Positions 44,801-55,664 of a DNA stretch of 64,000 bases are shown here, piece after piece; the stretch's first letter is position 1, and each line of letters starts with the position of its first letter. The DNA comes from Talinum fruticosum. Lineage: Eukaryota > Streptophyta > Magnoliopsida > Caryophyllales > Talinaceae. Where the stretch lies: NCBI GenBank assembly GCA_021018815.1, contig JAITYX010000009.1, forward strand, positions 5,148,501 through 5,212,500, given 5' to 3'. Made by a program: the position numbers and the translations under genes. The notes under the pieces were generated by a model that saw nothing but the letters and a program-made list of their open reading frames with translations, searched no databases and was not told where the DNA came from.

Positions 44801-47800
44801 ACTGTGAATTCAACTATTCATATTCACCAAATGTTAATTCAGCATGGGAAAAAGATTTAATATGAGTACTTTCATATTCCATAAATGAGTTCCTTTTACT
44901 ATTCTCATGCGTGGAGAGAAAAAGAAAAAATACAATGGATTTGATCACATTCATCCTTCAGTTGTAGATGTCCATGAGTCTCTTGTGAATTTCGTGTTAT
45001 TTGTAAACTAAGCATCATCGATGCAAATGATCACGTTGAATGTGGATAATAGATCAAAGTAAGGATTTATTGTAATGGGTCTTTAAGCTTTGTAACCTAA
45101 TGGAAATACTAACTGGTTCTTGAAAATTGAAGTTAAAAACATAGAAGGAGCAAAAAGCATGTTTTGACGATGTCAATGGGAAATTAGTAGTTCAGAAATG
45201 ACATGTTTGAATTCTTGAAGGGCCCTGGTATGTCTTGTTTTAATTCCTGCAGGGTGTTTGTGTCTCATCCCCACGAGTGGCGTTGGAATTTTATTATGCT
45301 GCAAGGGATGCTTTACTGCTCTATGAGGCAATCATTCCGATCAAGGTGTGCATATTTTTGAATAGGGAAAGTACTCCAATTCTTTGGTTGTACTAATCTG
45401 ATCTTTTGATATTTGAAGTTAGAGCGACAGCTTGACAGTGTCAACCAGGTCGCAGTTCTCATGCACAATGACTGTCTGTATCTGTCCCAGGAAATTTTGG
45501 GACTTGCATTTGAGGTATGAAGAATCACCTGCAGTGTTCGGCCTATCTGAAACCTAGCCGCTCTTTTTATTTCTATCCATCAAGAAAGTAAACTGATAAA
45601 TATAAGAGCATGAAAAATTCTACTCTCTACTTATGAGATTGTCAACAGTATGAAAGAGTATCTCCCTCCTGTGCTGGCTCTTCTAATTAAGCGCATCAAG
45701 AGATGCACTAATATAGTTGCATTGTCATTTGTCAAGATTCAAACGACTCTCCAAAGCGTTCATCAACCAATGGACATTTTTGTCATCAAAATTTATTTGC
45801 AACTGTTATTGTGCTGCACTAACCTGAGGTTTTTATTATTGCCATTTGCCAAACCAAATTCATTAGAAGTGTTAATTTCTTATGATTTTCATGCCCCATA
45901 TTGTTAAGAGGGATTTCAATGCTAGTTCGTGCATCTATATTACCGGTTGACGAATCTTCCTTTCCTTAACTGTGTATTTACTATTAATCTTATCAGTATC
46001 GGCCAAACTTTCCTAGTTTCATGAAAGAGCATGCTGTGTTTGTTGACATGGCTCCAAGATTGCAACTGCTGGCAGAAGAAATACTACAAAAACACATCCG
46101 AGTAATTGTTTCCAACATGAAGGAGGTATGTTCATTCCAATTTTTCTTGAAATTCTGCTCTGTTTTGAATTCCATGGGGCTTAATGTGTTGCAATCTTGT
46201 GATACACGTATAATCTTGTGATTCTCTAGGCTATTGATGGTGCTGACGGCTTTCAGAATACTCACCAGATGCCACAATATGAGTCTGCAAAGTTTAGTCT
46301 AGAGCAGGTAGTGTACCTCATGTCTCAAATCTTCTTAGGACACACACACTATTTGCTTGCTTCCTTTACTGTGACCTAGAACTAATTAGTTTTGTACCAG
46401 GTTGTATTCATCCTTGAGAAAGTCCGTCTTATATGGGAGCCTGTCTTACTGCCTTCGACATACAAAAGGAGTATGTCTGTGGTTTTGGAATCAGTGTTTT
46501 CTAGAATTGCACAAGACATACTCCTCCTGGATGACATAGCTGCGGAAGAAACACTGCAAGTGAGTAAAACTTTTACTACATATCCCTTGTTTATGTGTAA
46601 GAGAAGGCTCTGAAGTGCTTAATCTCATACCTTCAGCTTCAAAGACTGATTCAGTTGCTGCTGGAAAGTCTGGCACCATTACTGGAGTCCCTGAACATTA
46701 TTCAGGTGGATAAGAAATCTGATCAGTGCTTCTCACGTCCACTTGAAGCAGACGTTCCTTCTTTGGGAAAAATTCGGAAACTGGCTGGTATAGTATTTTA
46801 CACGCTCTTCTTTTCATCCTTCTTTCCACCCAACCCTTCCAACCCCCCAAAATAAAAAGATAAAAGAAGGGTAGAGCTCATCCCTCTTGGTCAGGGACCT
46901 GATTGTCCAACCTGATATAGACTGGCAATATGGCAACTGTTGACCCAGCCCGCACCGGTCCATGTCGATCAAACTGACCAAAAATTGGCTTGACATTGTT
47001 GGTTGTATTTTTCTTAGAAACTTCATTAGACAATCCAACAATAAAATAAGGAATTTTGGATGGAAGTAATATGAACTTTGGGCTATTGGCCCTAACTTTT
47101 TCTTGTCATGAACAGTACGAACTTTAACCCTATTTAACATATTAGAACGCGGGGACTGATGCTTGTCTTAGAGTTGATGTGTCAAGTGAGGCTAACACGT
47201 GTACGACGAAGCAAAATATTGACCTTGACTTTTTTGGTTTATATGGCCTCATAAGGCTTCCGGTTTTTTTAAAAAAAAAATAAATTTGTATTTAACTTGC
47301 CTTAATTTGTTGACCTGAAAATTATTGAGCTTGGCTTTTCTGGCTACATAAGTCATCGGGAGACTATAGAGATAGAAAAGGGTGGAGGTAGCTGCCTCCT
47401 TCCATTTCGTCTTTGTCTTTGTCTTCATCAGCGGACAAATTTGTATTAGGTTTTATACGCACAAAATCAAGGAGGGTTGCCATTTTTTTATCAAAGGTAG
47501 TGATGAAGGATTGGAATATAGATCTGTTCGATCCAAGGACAATGATGAAATCCGACAAAGATAAGTCACTCAAGGAGGGCACTTCGATTTCGCCTTCAAG
47601 GATAGCAATTTCTCCAACCGAGTTCTCTGGATCGACACTATGGCTGGACCCTCCGATTCTGAGTCCGACGGTGACGATTGTTGTAGCCTCCTTGAGTAGG
47701 CTCACCACTGCAAGCGTTGCCATGAGGATTTGAAGGTGAATGGTTTGTCGTTTCTTATTCCTTTTCTGTTGCGCGATCAGTTCCACAATTATTTGGTTTT

Positions 47801-48623
47801 TTGGGTGATCTTTGGTTGCAGTGGAAATGGATTTATTCTTTAGATGTCAAATGAAGCTATTTGAGCAATTTCAGGTCAATAAATTAAGGCAAGTCAAATA
47901 CATTTTTTTAAAAAAACGGAAGCCTTGTGTGGCCATCTAAACCAAAAAACTCAAGGTCAATATTTTGACTCTGGCATACATGTGTTGGCCTCGCTTGACA
48001 CGTCAAACTCTCAGGTAAGTGTCAGCCCCTTAAACCCAGTTATGTTATGATATCGTTAAATAGTGTTAAGGTTTGTATTGTTCATAGCCAAGAAAAAAAT
48101 TTGTATTAGTTTTAGCCGACAATCCCAAAATTCATTTTATTTCCATCCAAAATTCCACAAAATAAATATGACATGAATATCAAATCATCAAATGTGAGCC
48201 AATTCGATCCGGCTTTTGACACTTCCAAAACTAACTGTCCTGTATTTTGATATTCATGTTGCGTGACTGTGAAAGATTTAAATGACAAACTGTTTCCTAG
48301 CTTTACTTTATTTTGATGGAATTCACCAGATCTTCTGGATATGTCTTTGAAATCTATCACGGAAGCTTGGGAAAATGGAGATTTGTATGGTTGTGGATTC
48401 GTTTTGATAGAGGTATGTTACTCTTCTAATCTTTAGAATTTGCTGGATAATGTAATGACTGATTGCTATTGATTGATTCGTTATCAAGGACTATGAGATT
48501 TAATGGTACATGATGCTGACAAGTTATTCATCACTGCAGGTGGTTGATTTTATCAAAGCCATATTTACAGATTCACCTCTGCGGAGAGATTGCCTGGGAA
48601 GAATACACAGACTAAACTTTTAA
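41832..48623 (+). CDS. ZW10: ZW10 homologue (Golgi-ER tethering / kinetochore protein), 14 exons
   Basis: Complete gene, 758 residues, aligning end to end with plant ZW10. Exons: 41832-42392, 42495-42632, 42893-43063, 43611-43772, 44216-44449, 44524-44661, 45253-45345, 45419-45514, 45997-46125, 46230-46307, 46401-46559, 46637-46787, 48330-48412, 48540-48623. All borders are GT-AG and the frame is intact. All junctions are phase 0 except exon 12/13. Hallmarks: DDTSSPLSAPDLRLLIDRLD near the N terminus, SSPRVALEFYYAARDALLLY, LMHNDCLYLSQEILGLAFE, IWEPVLLPSTYKRSMSVVLE, RIAQDILLLDDIAAEETLQ and FIKAIFTDSPLR at the C terminus. In the family, ZW10 works with RINT1- and NAG-type partners (plant MAG2/MIP complex) in Golgi-to-ER vesicle tethering, and in animals also in the RZZ kinetochore complex. 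Intron 12 carries a MULE. The start fits the family N terminus. Confidence 0.96.
47050..48156. mobile_element. MULE (long-TIR Mutator-like element) in ZW10 intron 12
   Basis: Long terminal inverted repeats: left arm 47050 to about 47330 (GGAATTTTGGATGGAAG...), right arm about 47860-48156. They match through ATTGACCTTGA-TTTTTTGGTTTA, AAGGCTTCCG and CTTGCCTTAATTT-TTGACCTGAAA. Flanks ATAAAATAA (47041-47049) and ACAAAATAA (48157-48165) match at 8 of 9 bases, the 9-bp duplication expected for Mutator. The 0.5-kb interior has long frames on both strands (47364-47786 minus; 47413-47733 plus) but no transposase motif, so it is non-autonomous. Confidence 0.88.
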
Positions 48624-48923
48624 AGCCTCCTTTCTCTTGGATGTATTTTACTTGAGGACTTGTGGTTGAAAGCTCCCCATTGCCAAAGAATGTACTCAAC
48701 ATCTACAACTCGGAGGACACTGTACACATGCCGCACCCCCCCAAACCACCAATTGACTATATGTTTCTAAATTATCCATGTCAGTTGGTTTTCCTAGAAG
48801 ATCCATTAAAATTGATTTTAATGGATCCAAAACTTACTCCCGTGTAATAGGACCGTCTAAAGAAAATGGTTCCTTTCAGCTGGAGCATTTAATCTGGGTA
48901 GAGCTTCAATACTACCGTCAAAG
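48624..48923. other. ZW10 3' region
   Basis: Directly downstream of the ZW10 stop. No gene seen; it should hold the 3' UTR. No clear AATAAA signal is evident close to the stop. Confidence 0.35.
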
Positions 48924-49970
48924 ATTTATTTTATTTTATTTTATGATTGAACAGAGGACCTACAATGTCCTCTGGTCGGTCCGTCTCCCACATCTCGGCC
49001 TCCAAGCACGACGGTGGTCTGTGAGGTCAATTTCCCACAGCTCGCCCTCCAAACACAGAGATTGTCTGTGAGCTAAGTTAAGGTCAATTTTATTACTCCA
49101 TCTCTTAACAACGGACCCCAGCAGGAAACCAAAGTTGCAACAAAAGAAAAAATATCTCTAACAAAAAAGCATCCTGATCCGTTCAAGGCAATCCTTCTTC
49201 GATGATGACGTTGCAATATCCAGCCGCATGAACACACTTCAAGCATATGAGCATGCACAAGTTCCTTCAATAGCAGCCCCCAAAAAGAAGGCCCATGCTT
49301 CACCCCATCGAGCAAAATGTCACCACCATCGTCCAGGAAAACAAAGCCCCAGTCCTTAAAAGATGCCACCCACACAATCACCATCAAAGTTCATCTTGAC
49401 ACAGCTGTCATCAGGAGGCTTCCACATAGTAGGGTGCACATGAGCATTACCTGGTGCCTCCAAGAAATCGCTCTATCTCCCAACACTTCCACATTCTTGT
49501 CCAGTATGCCAAACACAAGGCGGTTCCGAGCATTCCAACACTTCCACATCACCCCTAAAAACTCACTGAGTCGATCATCGTCAAGAGGCTCCTTTGCCTT
49601 CTCAAAGCAGTCGCTCAATGTTCGGAAATGAGAAGCAAGAATGCTATCATCAAAACCTCAACCTTCCTAAATGTGGATAGCTAAGGGACAGTGAAGGATG
49701 GTGTGGCCATCCAACTCCTTCGCATGCTCTCAGACATGACATCTTGTAGACAACCCAGGAAGGCATTCGAAAATACCCATACCCATAGGTAGAATTCCAG
49801 ATAAGCCCAACATTCAAAAAGTTTGATTGGGGGGGAACAATTTTTAGAAACAGATGACAAGCATATCAAAATTAGGCTTTTAGAGATCAATTCATCTACT
49901 TGATCGAGATTCAAGTTGATCCAACCCTGCTCGTCAACCAAAAGTTTAAATCTCGACCCTCTTCAACAAC
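48924..49970 (-). mobile_element. LINE remnant, 3' part
   Basis: Minus-strand non-LTR retrotransposon end. Around 49930-49860 the sequence reads LVDEQGWINLNLDQVDELIS. A zinc-binding RVT block follows near 49735-49690 (CESMRRELDG and HCPLA). Then a helical block (CWNARNRLVFGIL, 49560-49510) and an RNase H-like part (KDWGFVFLDDGGDILLDGVK, 49360-49290). Frames are interrupted by shifts and stops. At the 3' side, 48924-48943 is a TTTTA-type simple tract, that is an (AAAAT)n-like tail on the minus strand, as expected for a LINE end. The reverse transcriptase core is missing. Confidence 0.72.
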
Positions 49971-50039
49971 TTCAAAGATTGATTTAGAGGATTTTATATA
50001 TGGTTGGTTACTCCTATTATCAATGCTTTTTACTACTTG

Positions 50040-50345
50040 AAAAAATTACTTAGTGTTAGGACGCAATTTGCTTATGGCTTATCTGGTAATAAATGGAATG
50101 CTAGTATTGATGGTCAATACTCTATTGCAGATGGATGAAAGTGGTTGAGTGGACTCCGAGGAAACGCACTATAACCGATATAATTCGGAGCAGATTCAAT
50201 GTTCCTAAGCAATATTTCTATTTTTGGAGAGTTGTTAGGGAAGGTTGTTTACCGAGGAGAGATTATAGAATATGCATATGTCCGTCGACGAGTACCATTT
50301 GCTGCGTTTGTTATGATCAACCTGAAAGTGATAGAGAACGGGAAG
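50040..50345 (+). pseudogene. Second LINE fragment (zf-RVT region), truncated
   Basis: Plus-strand coding reads WNASIDGQYSIADGW (with a shift), VEWTPRKRTI, then FYFWRVVREGCLPRRD and CVCYDQPESDRE. This is the characteristic zf-RVT zinc-binding segment of plant LINE-type reverse transcriptases (W....P...F..W......LPTRDR...C..C...ES..HLF). It ends abruptly at about 50329-50345, where a gypsy LTR begins. Opposite strand to the neighbouring LINE remnant. Confidence 0.65.
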
Positions 50346-52817
50346 GGAAAAAGGGAGAAGAAGAACGAATTTCGAGGGGGAGAAGAATTAGAGAGGGAGA
50401 GAGGAAGATTTAGAGAAGAGAGAAGGAAACCATCTCAATGTTTGATTTGTATTCATTGCATATTTGATATCCTTAACAAAGCTCTAACATTCCTAATTTA
50501 TAGCAAAAGAGCTGGCAACTTAAGTTAAATAAGACAAAATACTCGAAACTTCCTCCCCAAGTAACAAAAAGCAAACAAAAAGCTTAGGAACTAAAATCAA
50601 GACAAAATAATTGAAACTATTTGCCCAAACAACAAATCTAAGCCACATATATTTTCTAATTATTATTTTTAAAATTTTTCCTAAAATAAACTTTTGTAAA
50701 TCCATCATTTCTCCTCGACTTGAAAAAACTCTCCCTTGGAGAGTTTTCATCACGATACTCATCAAGTAGACCAGGAACTATACGGTGAAGATCATCTTCA
50801 CTAACCCATGAGTTATCCGATTGAGGACGACCTTTCCAGTGAATAAAAAGTGCTCAAAACCTCCATCAACAATACTAACAACTTCATCTTCGATGGTAGC
50901 TTCAACATCATCGATGGAAGATGGTCGAACACGAGGCAACTTAGGCACTAAAACTGCGAAGTCGCTGAACCATCTATGACACTAGCAGAAAATGTAGGAG
51001 GCTCACTCGATAAAGTGTCAAATCCTTAACATTGAAGATAAGACCAGTAGATAAATCATGAGGTAAGTCAATCAAATACGCATTAGAGCCAAGACGTTCT
51101 AAAATGCGATAAGGCCCAAAGCTCGAGCAAAACGCATCTTAAAAGAGTGTTTTGGAAATATTTCAAGACGAATTCAAACCATCACATAATCACCCTCATT
51201 AAACTCTAGCCATTTACGACGTACATCAACTCGCAAGTTTATAATTTTCATTATTTTGTGCAATTTTCTATTGAACATAGGCATGCAATTCAAGAATGTG
51301 CTTAGCAAATGTTTCAACGAAATTCAGCTGGCCGTAAATCAATAGGTGATGACACCAAAACAATTAGAAGTCTAGGAACAACACCAAATCAATCGGAAGT
51401 CTAGAAAATTTAGCTTAGCAAACTCTATTATGATAACATTGTTATAAGAAAATTCAATAGTAGGTAAAATCAAATCCCACGTACTATGTTTTCCCCGACA
51501 ATACACCTAAGAAGGTTACCTAGACTCCGATTAACTACCTCAATTTGTCCATTCATTTGAGGGTGTAACACAACAGTAAAATTTCAAATGAGTGCCAAAT
51601 AGTTTCCACAATGTCCTTTAAAAATAATTCACAAATTTAACATCCCTATTAGACACAATAGAAGAGGGAAAACCATGCGATCTAACGATTCCCTTGAAGA
51701 ATATCCTTGCAACAAGGTTGCATCAACAATTTTACTATAAGGGATTAAACGTGCCATTTTAGAGAATCTATCCACCACAACAAACATGTAATCATGACCT
51801 CTAGCAGTTTGGGAATACCTCGGACAAAGTCCATGCTAAGGTCTTTCTTTGGAGAATGTGGGACAGGTAGGGGACTATATATAATCCAATGTTTTGCTTC
51901 CTAGCTTTTGTAAGTGGACAAGTTCTACACCGAGACACAACTCGAGCCACATATTTCCGCAGAGAGGGCCAAAAGAACCAAGTAACAAGACTAGTAGACT
52001 TATCCCGACCCAAATGACCAGCAATGCCTCTATTGTGCAATTCCCATATTAGAAAATCACGAAGTAAAGTGTGAGGGATGCACAATTTAGACCCATAAAA
52101 CAAGTAACAATCCACAATCATATAGTTTACAAAGTCACGACGATTGCCATGCAACATCTCATCATAAGTCATAGCAAAGTCGGGGCATGAGGTATAATGA
52201 TCTTTCATCTTTTCAAATCCTATAGCAGATATGGTCCATCTATGTAATAGAATTCCTACTCGTGCTTAGAGCATCAACAACAACATTTTTAACACCGGAT
52301 CGATGTTTTAGCTCAAATGAGTAATCTTGAAGGAACTTGACCCACTTAGCATGTTTTTCTTTAAGCTTCTTTTAGTCATTAATGAATTTTAAAGAATTGT
52401 GATCACTCCAAAGAACAAATTTTGTAGGAAGGAGATAGTATCTCTAATGTTCCAAACAATGCACTAAAGCATAAAACTCTTTCTCATAGGTGGTGTACCT
52501 ATCTCTCTTAGCGTCATTGAGTTTCTCCTTCAAGTATGCTATTGGGTGTCCTTCTTGACTCAAAATTCCTCTTACCCAATGCCTAAGGCATCACAAACAA
52601 CTTCAAATACTTCAGAAAAATAAGGATGACACAAAATGAGGGCCTCTGTCATTTTCTTTTTAATCACATTAAAAGCTTCCTTTGTAGATCTAGTCCATTT
52701 AAACTCGCCTTTTCTCATAGTCAGTAATAGAAGCCATAATGGAACTAAAATGTTTGACAAAAAGCCTAAGAAAATAGCTAACCCGTGGAAACTACGCACC
52801 TCATAAATGGTTTTAGC
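50329..52817 (-). mobile_element. Chromodomain Ty3/gypsy element, 3' LTR and pol relic
   Basis: The 3' LTR is 50329-50706 (378 bp, TGATAGAGAA...AATCCATCA). Read on the minus strand it is preceded by the purine tract CAAGTCGAGGAGAAA, a polypurine tract. The element continues to about 52815, where a CACTA terminus starts, so its 5' half and 5' LTR are missing. It is the same family as the LTR at 9142-9490. Confidence 0.8.
50755..52815 (-). pseudogene. Degenerate gypsy pol (RT/RNase H - integrase - chromodomain)
   Basis: Domains in minus-strand order: reverse transcriptase end and RNase H, 52815-52300 (RSFHGLAIF, KGEFKWTRSTKEAFNVIKKK, DHNSLKFINDQKK); integrase zinc-binding, 52208-51801 (HNRGIAGHLGRDKS, with its CxxC in SRCRTCPLTKARKQN); integrase core remnants to about 51450; GPY/F motif near 51110-51020 (GPYRILERLGSNAYLIDLP); chromodomain tail at 50850-50755 (GRPQSDNSWVSEDDLHRIVP). 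Many stops and shifts. The domain order and the chromodomain place it in the plant chromoviruses. Inactive. Confidence 0.82.
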
Positions 52818-53534
52818 ACTACTACAAGAACCACTTTTAACTACAAGTGGAAAATGACCTTTAACTATAGTATAAAGCGTCTTCTATGTGGCCGTCGTTG
52901 TAGGTGGGCATCTTTTACTACGATTTAAAATCTGTAGTCAAAGAAGGCCTATGACGACGGTTCTTCATCCGAACCGTTGTCATAGGCCTTCAACCAGACC
53001 TTTTACTACGGTTCTTCCTTAAGAACCGTAGTAATAGGTCTGATTTTTTAAAAAATAATTTTTCTTGTGTTTGCTTGCCTTCCGTACAGTACAAATCATA
53101 TACAACCTTACACATTCAGAATATAGAAACTACAATCCAATACAATCTTGACCAGAATATATACAAAATAACATATTCATCACATTTGTATATGGTACAT
53201 ATAAAAGACAATGTAAAAATATATATACCTATGTACACATATACCTATAATCGTATGACTATTAAACTCACAAACTTGACCAATCAAATAATGAAGAATA
53301 AGTGTAAATATATATCTATGTCTTTATACGGTTATATACAAACTTTGCCCAACCTTGTTTTAACTTGTTGAGCACTTCATCCGTATAGGGAGTGGGTGGG
53401 TTCTTTCTTGGTAAATATTATGACCAATGCTTGTAAAAGACATATTAATTAGGTCAAGTACAAGTGTTAATCAAGCTGAAAAAGAACATTAAAAAATTAA
53501 TTTTTTCATAATCAATTACAAGTGTAAGTGCAAG

Positions 53535-55060
53535 TATACCTCTTTGGGACTAGACTTATTTAAACTAAGTTTGGCGACAATCTCTTTCATGTACTGCAGA
53601 ATGTAGAAGCCGCACTCCACGTTCCTCCGTTGTTTATCGCACTACAATAATACAATAGATTCCTAACACATAGAGAATTAATTAGTACTTTATATAGCTA
53701 GTAAGTAATATGAAATGAAAAATAATTAAAGTAGACTCTAACCAAGAGAACCTCACGGGGACAATAATTGGCTTTGGTCTCGCTTGTCGGTCTCTCAAGC
53801 CTCCGCCATAATAATAATGTGATAGAGCACTATTTTTCAATTGGAAAAATAAAATTCAAATTAGACATACAATTGAAACGAATACTAATTAACAAAATAA
53901 CATAAAATAATTAAAGTATGAATTCACGTCTTGAGTATGTTCTTGATATCTTCCCTCACGGTATGACCCAAAGGATCAAGCCATACGTGATATCAGCCCT
54001 TGGAAATATGGCGGCAATCATCCAATGGTGGCTACACAGCCACAAATAGTACATTTATATAAGTATGTATAACACCATAAAAACTTCAGTTAATAAGTTT
54101 ATTTGTACACTTACTTCTCGTTGGACGGCGCCAAGTACCATGTTTTATCCTGCACATTATGTTTCATGACTTGGAAGATATAATTGACTTGTTCTCCATG
54201 TTTCGCCCAACTCCTTGAATGGAATTAGGGTTGAGAAAGTGAACGAAGTCCTTTCCAATCTCGTGCAGCCACCTTACATATTGATTATATTTAGTTAGAA
54301 ATTGAAATTGATAGTTAAAAAACTTATGAATATAGTAACTCACATAATGCCAAGCATAACAATAGATGCGCTGATATCCTTCATCTCCAAAAATTGGAGT
54401 ATGTCGTCCGTGAAGACAAAGAAGGTCATGTCCCCATTGTCCCCTTCACGTTGCCCAAACACGTGACTCGGCACGCTGCACCATCAACGGTGTCTCTGTA
54501 GACAAGGTCTTCACATAATCGTGCAAAGTAGGCACCAATCCGTGCGGACTCCTCAATGGATACGAGAGGAGACTTCTTCGGACAACGAACGGGCGCCGCT
54601 TAACGTTTGCTTGTACCAACCGAGCGAGATGGAGTGCCTTAATCCCACTATCGGATCTGTCCCCGATATTCTAGTGAATAATCAATACAAATATTAGAAC
54701 TATATATATGTGATATTACAACATGTAAATCTAATATTTGAAAAAATGAATTACGGTGGAGAGGATGACCAAACTCTTGGGGCAACAAAGAAAACCGTTG
54801 ACTACGTCGTTAACGAGTATGGAGCTCCAGATGTCCGGATCGGCAACTCACACTCGCCTTTTCCGTATATGACCTCTTCAAGAAGGGGTGTCCCATGAAC
54901 AACGATATCCGACCTCCATGGGAAAACAACACACAATGCCACAATATACTTTACGGGAGGGTGATGAGAAGCTAGCTTGTGCTTCACCGGCTGCATAAGA
55001 ATAAGCATAACAATTAAAATCATGGGATAACCTTTGACATAGAAGTTAAACAACCTAAAA
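53535..55060 (-). pseudogene. CACTA protein relic: DUF8039-like region plus Ulp1-type protease
   Basis: On the minus strand, 55000-54802 reads VKYIVALCVVFPWR then VHGTPLLEEVIYGKGECEL, like the DUF8039 region of CACTA proteins. After decayed sequence, exons follow resembling a C48 (Ulp1/SUMO-protease-like) domain: DDILQFLEMKDISASIV (about 54420-54360), HHWMIAAIFPRADITYG with the putative catalytic His (about 54040-53985), and RRNVECGFYILQYMKEIV with the catalytic Cys (about 53620-53565). Such captured proteases are common in plant CACTA elements; their role is unclear. Stops and frame shifts make this copy non-functional. TNPD/TNP2 transposase is not seen. Confidence 0.7.
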
Positions 55061-55111
55061 ATCTTAAAAATAAACGGATAGAGTTTCCCTTAAAAGTAAA
55101 CATTTTCTCGG

Positions 55112-55562
55112 GATAGCGACCCTCATCCGAAACAACAAAAACATACTATAAATAATTACTCAACGGCCACACGCCGGAGTTCTATAACAACCACACAATA
55201 TGCACCATTCATTATTCAAAAAGATTATACACCAATTAGTTAAAAATATAAACATGCATGTAAATAACGATACTCATCCGAAAACAACAAAAACATACTA
55301 TATGTAATTACTCAACGGTCTTACGCTGGAGTTCCACAACAACCACATAATATACACCATTCATTCAACAAGATTATACACCAATTAGTCAAAATATAAA
55401 CATGCATGTAAATAACGACACTCATCCGAAACAACAAAAACATACTATAAGTAATTACTCAATGGCCACATGCCTGGAGTTCCACAACAACCACACAATA
55501 TACATCATTCATTCAATAGGTTTATAAACCAGTTAGTCATAATATAAACATGCATGTAAATT
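55112..55562. repeat. Three tandem ~150-bp repeats
   Basis: Each unit starts with CTCATCCGAAACAACAAAAAC (at 55122, 55273, 55421; spacing 151 and 148). Each then has TAATTACTCAA-GGCC, GGAGTTC-A-AACAACCACA and ATATAAACATGCATGTAAAT. The units are similar but clearly diverged, so the array is not very recent. Located in the CACTA remnant, possibly its subterminal region or intron. Confidence 0.9.
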
Positions 55563-55664
55563 TAATTAGGTTGCAAAATATGAATTATCTCCATCATAAG
55601 TTCAAGTTGGTCGATGAGTGAGCTCGCGTTCGTGCTTCCCGGTGTTTAGGGTGAGAATTGATGT

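Larger units (their letters stand above)
52818..55664. mobile_element. CACTA (En/Spm) element, one end and internal part
   Basis: The terminus CACTACTACAAGAA (52818-52831) matches the CACTA consensus. It is followed by typical subterminal repeats: TTTACTACGGTTCTTCC-TTAAGAACCGTAGTAA (a hairpin at 53004-53035) and GACGACGGTTC/GAACCGTTGTC (52953-52983). The coding relics match proteins carried by plant CACTA elements. The other end is missing: at 55665 a SIRE LTR takes over. Confidence 0.82.

Noticed and set aside
45650..45907. 85-codon frame in ZW10 intron 8
   Set aside because: Intronic; exon 8 to exon 9 joins in frame and reproduces the family sequence.
47364..47786. 140-codon minus-strand frame in ZW10 intron 12 as a nested gene
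   Set aside because: It lies between the MULE arms; no recognised domain and an overlapping frame on the other strand, so it is kept only as a possible captured fragment.
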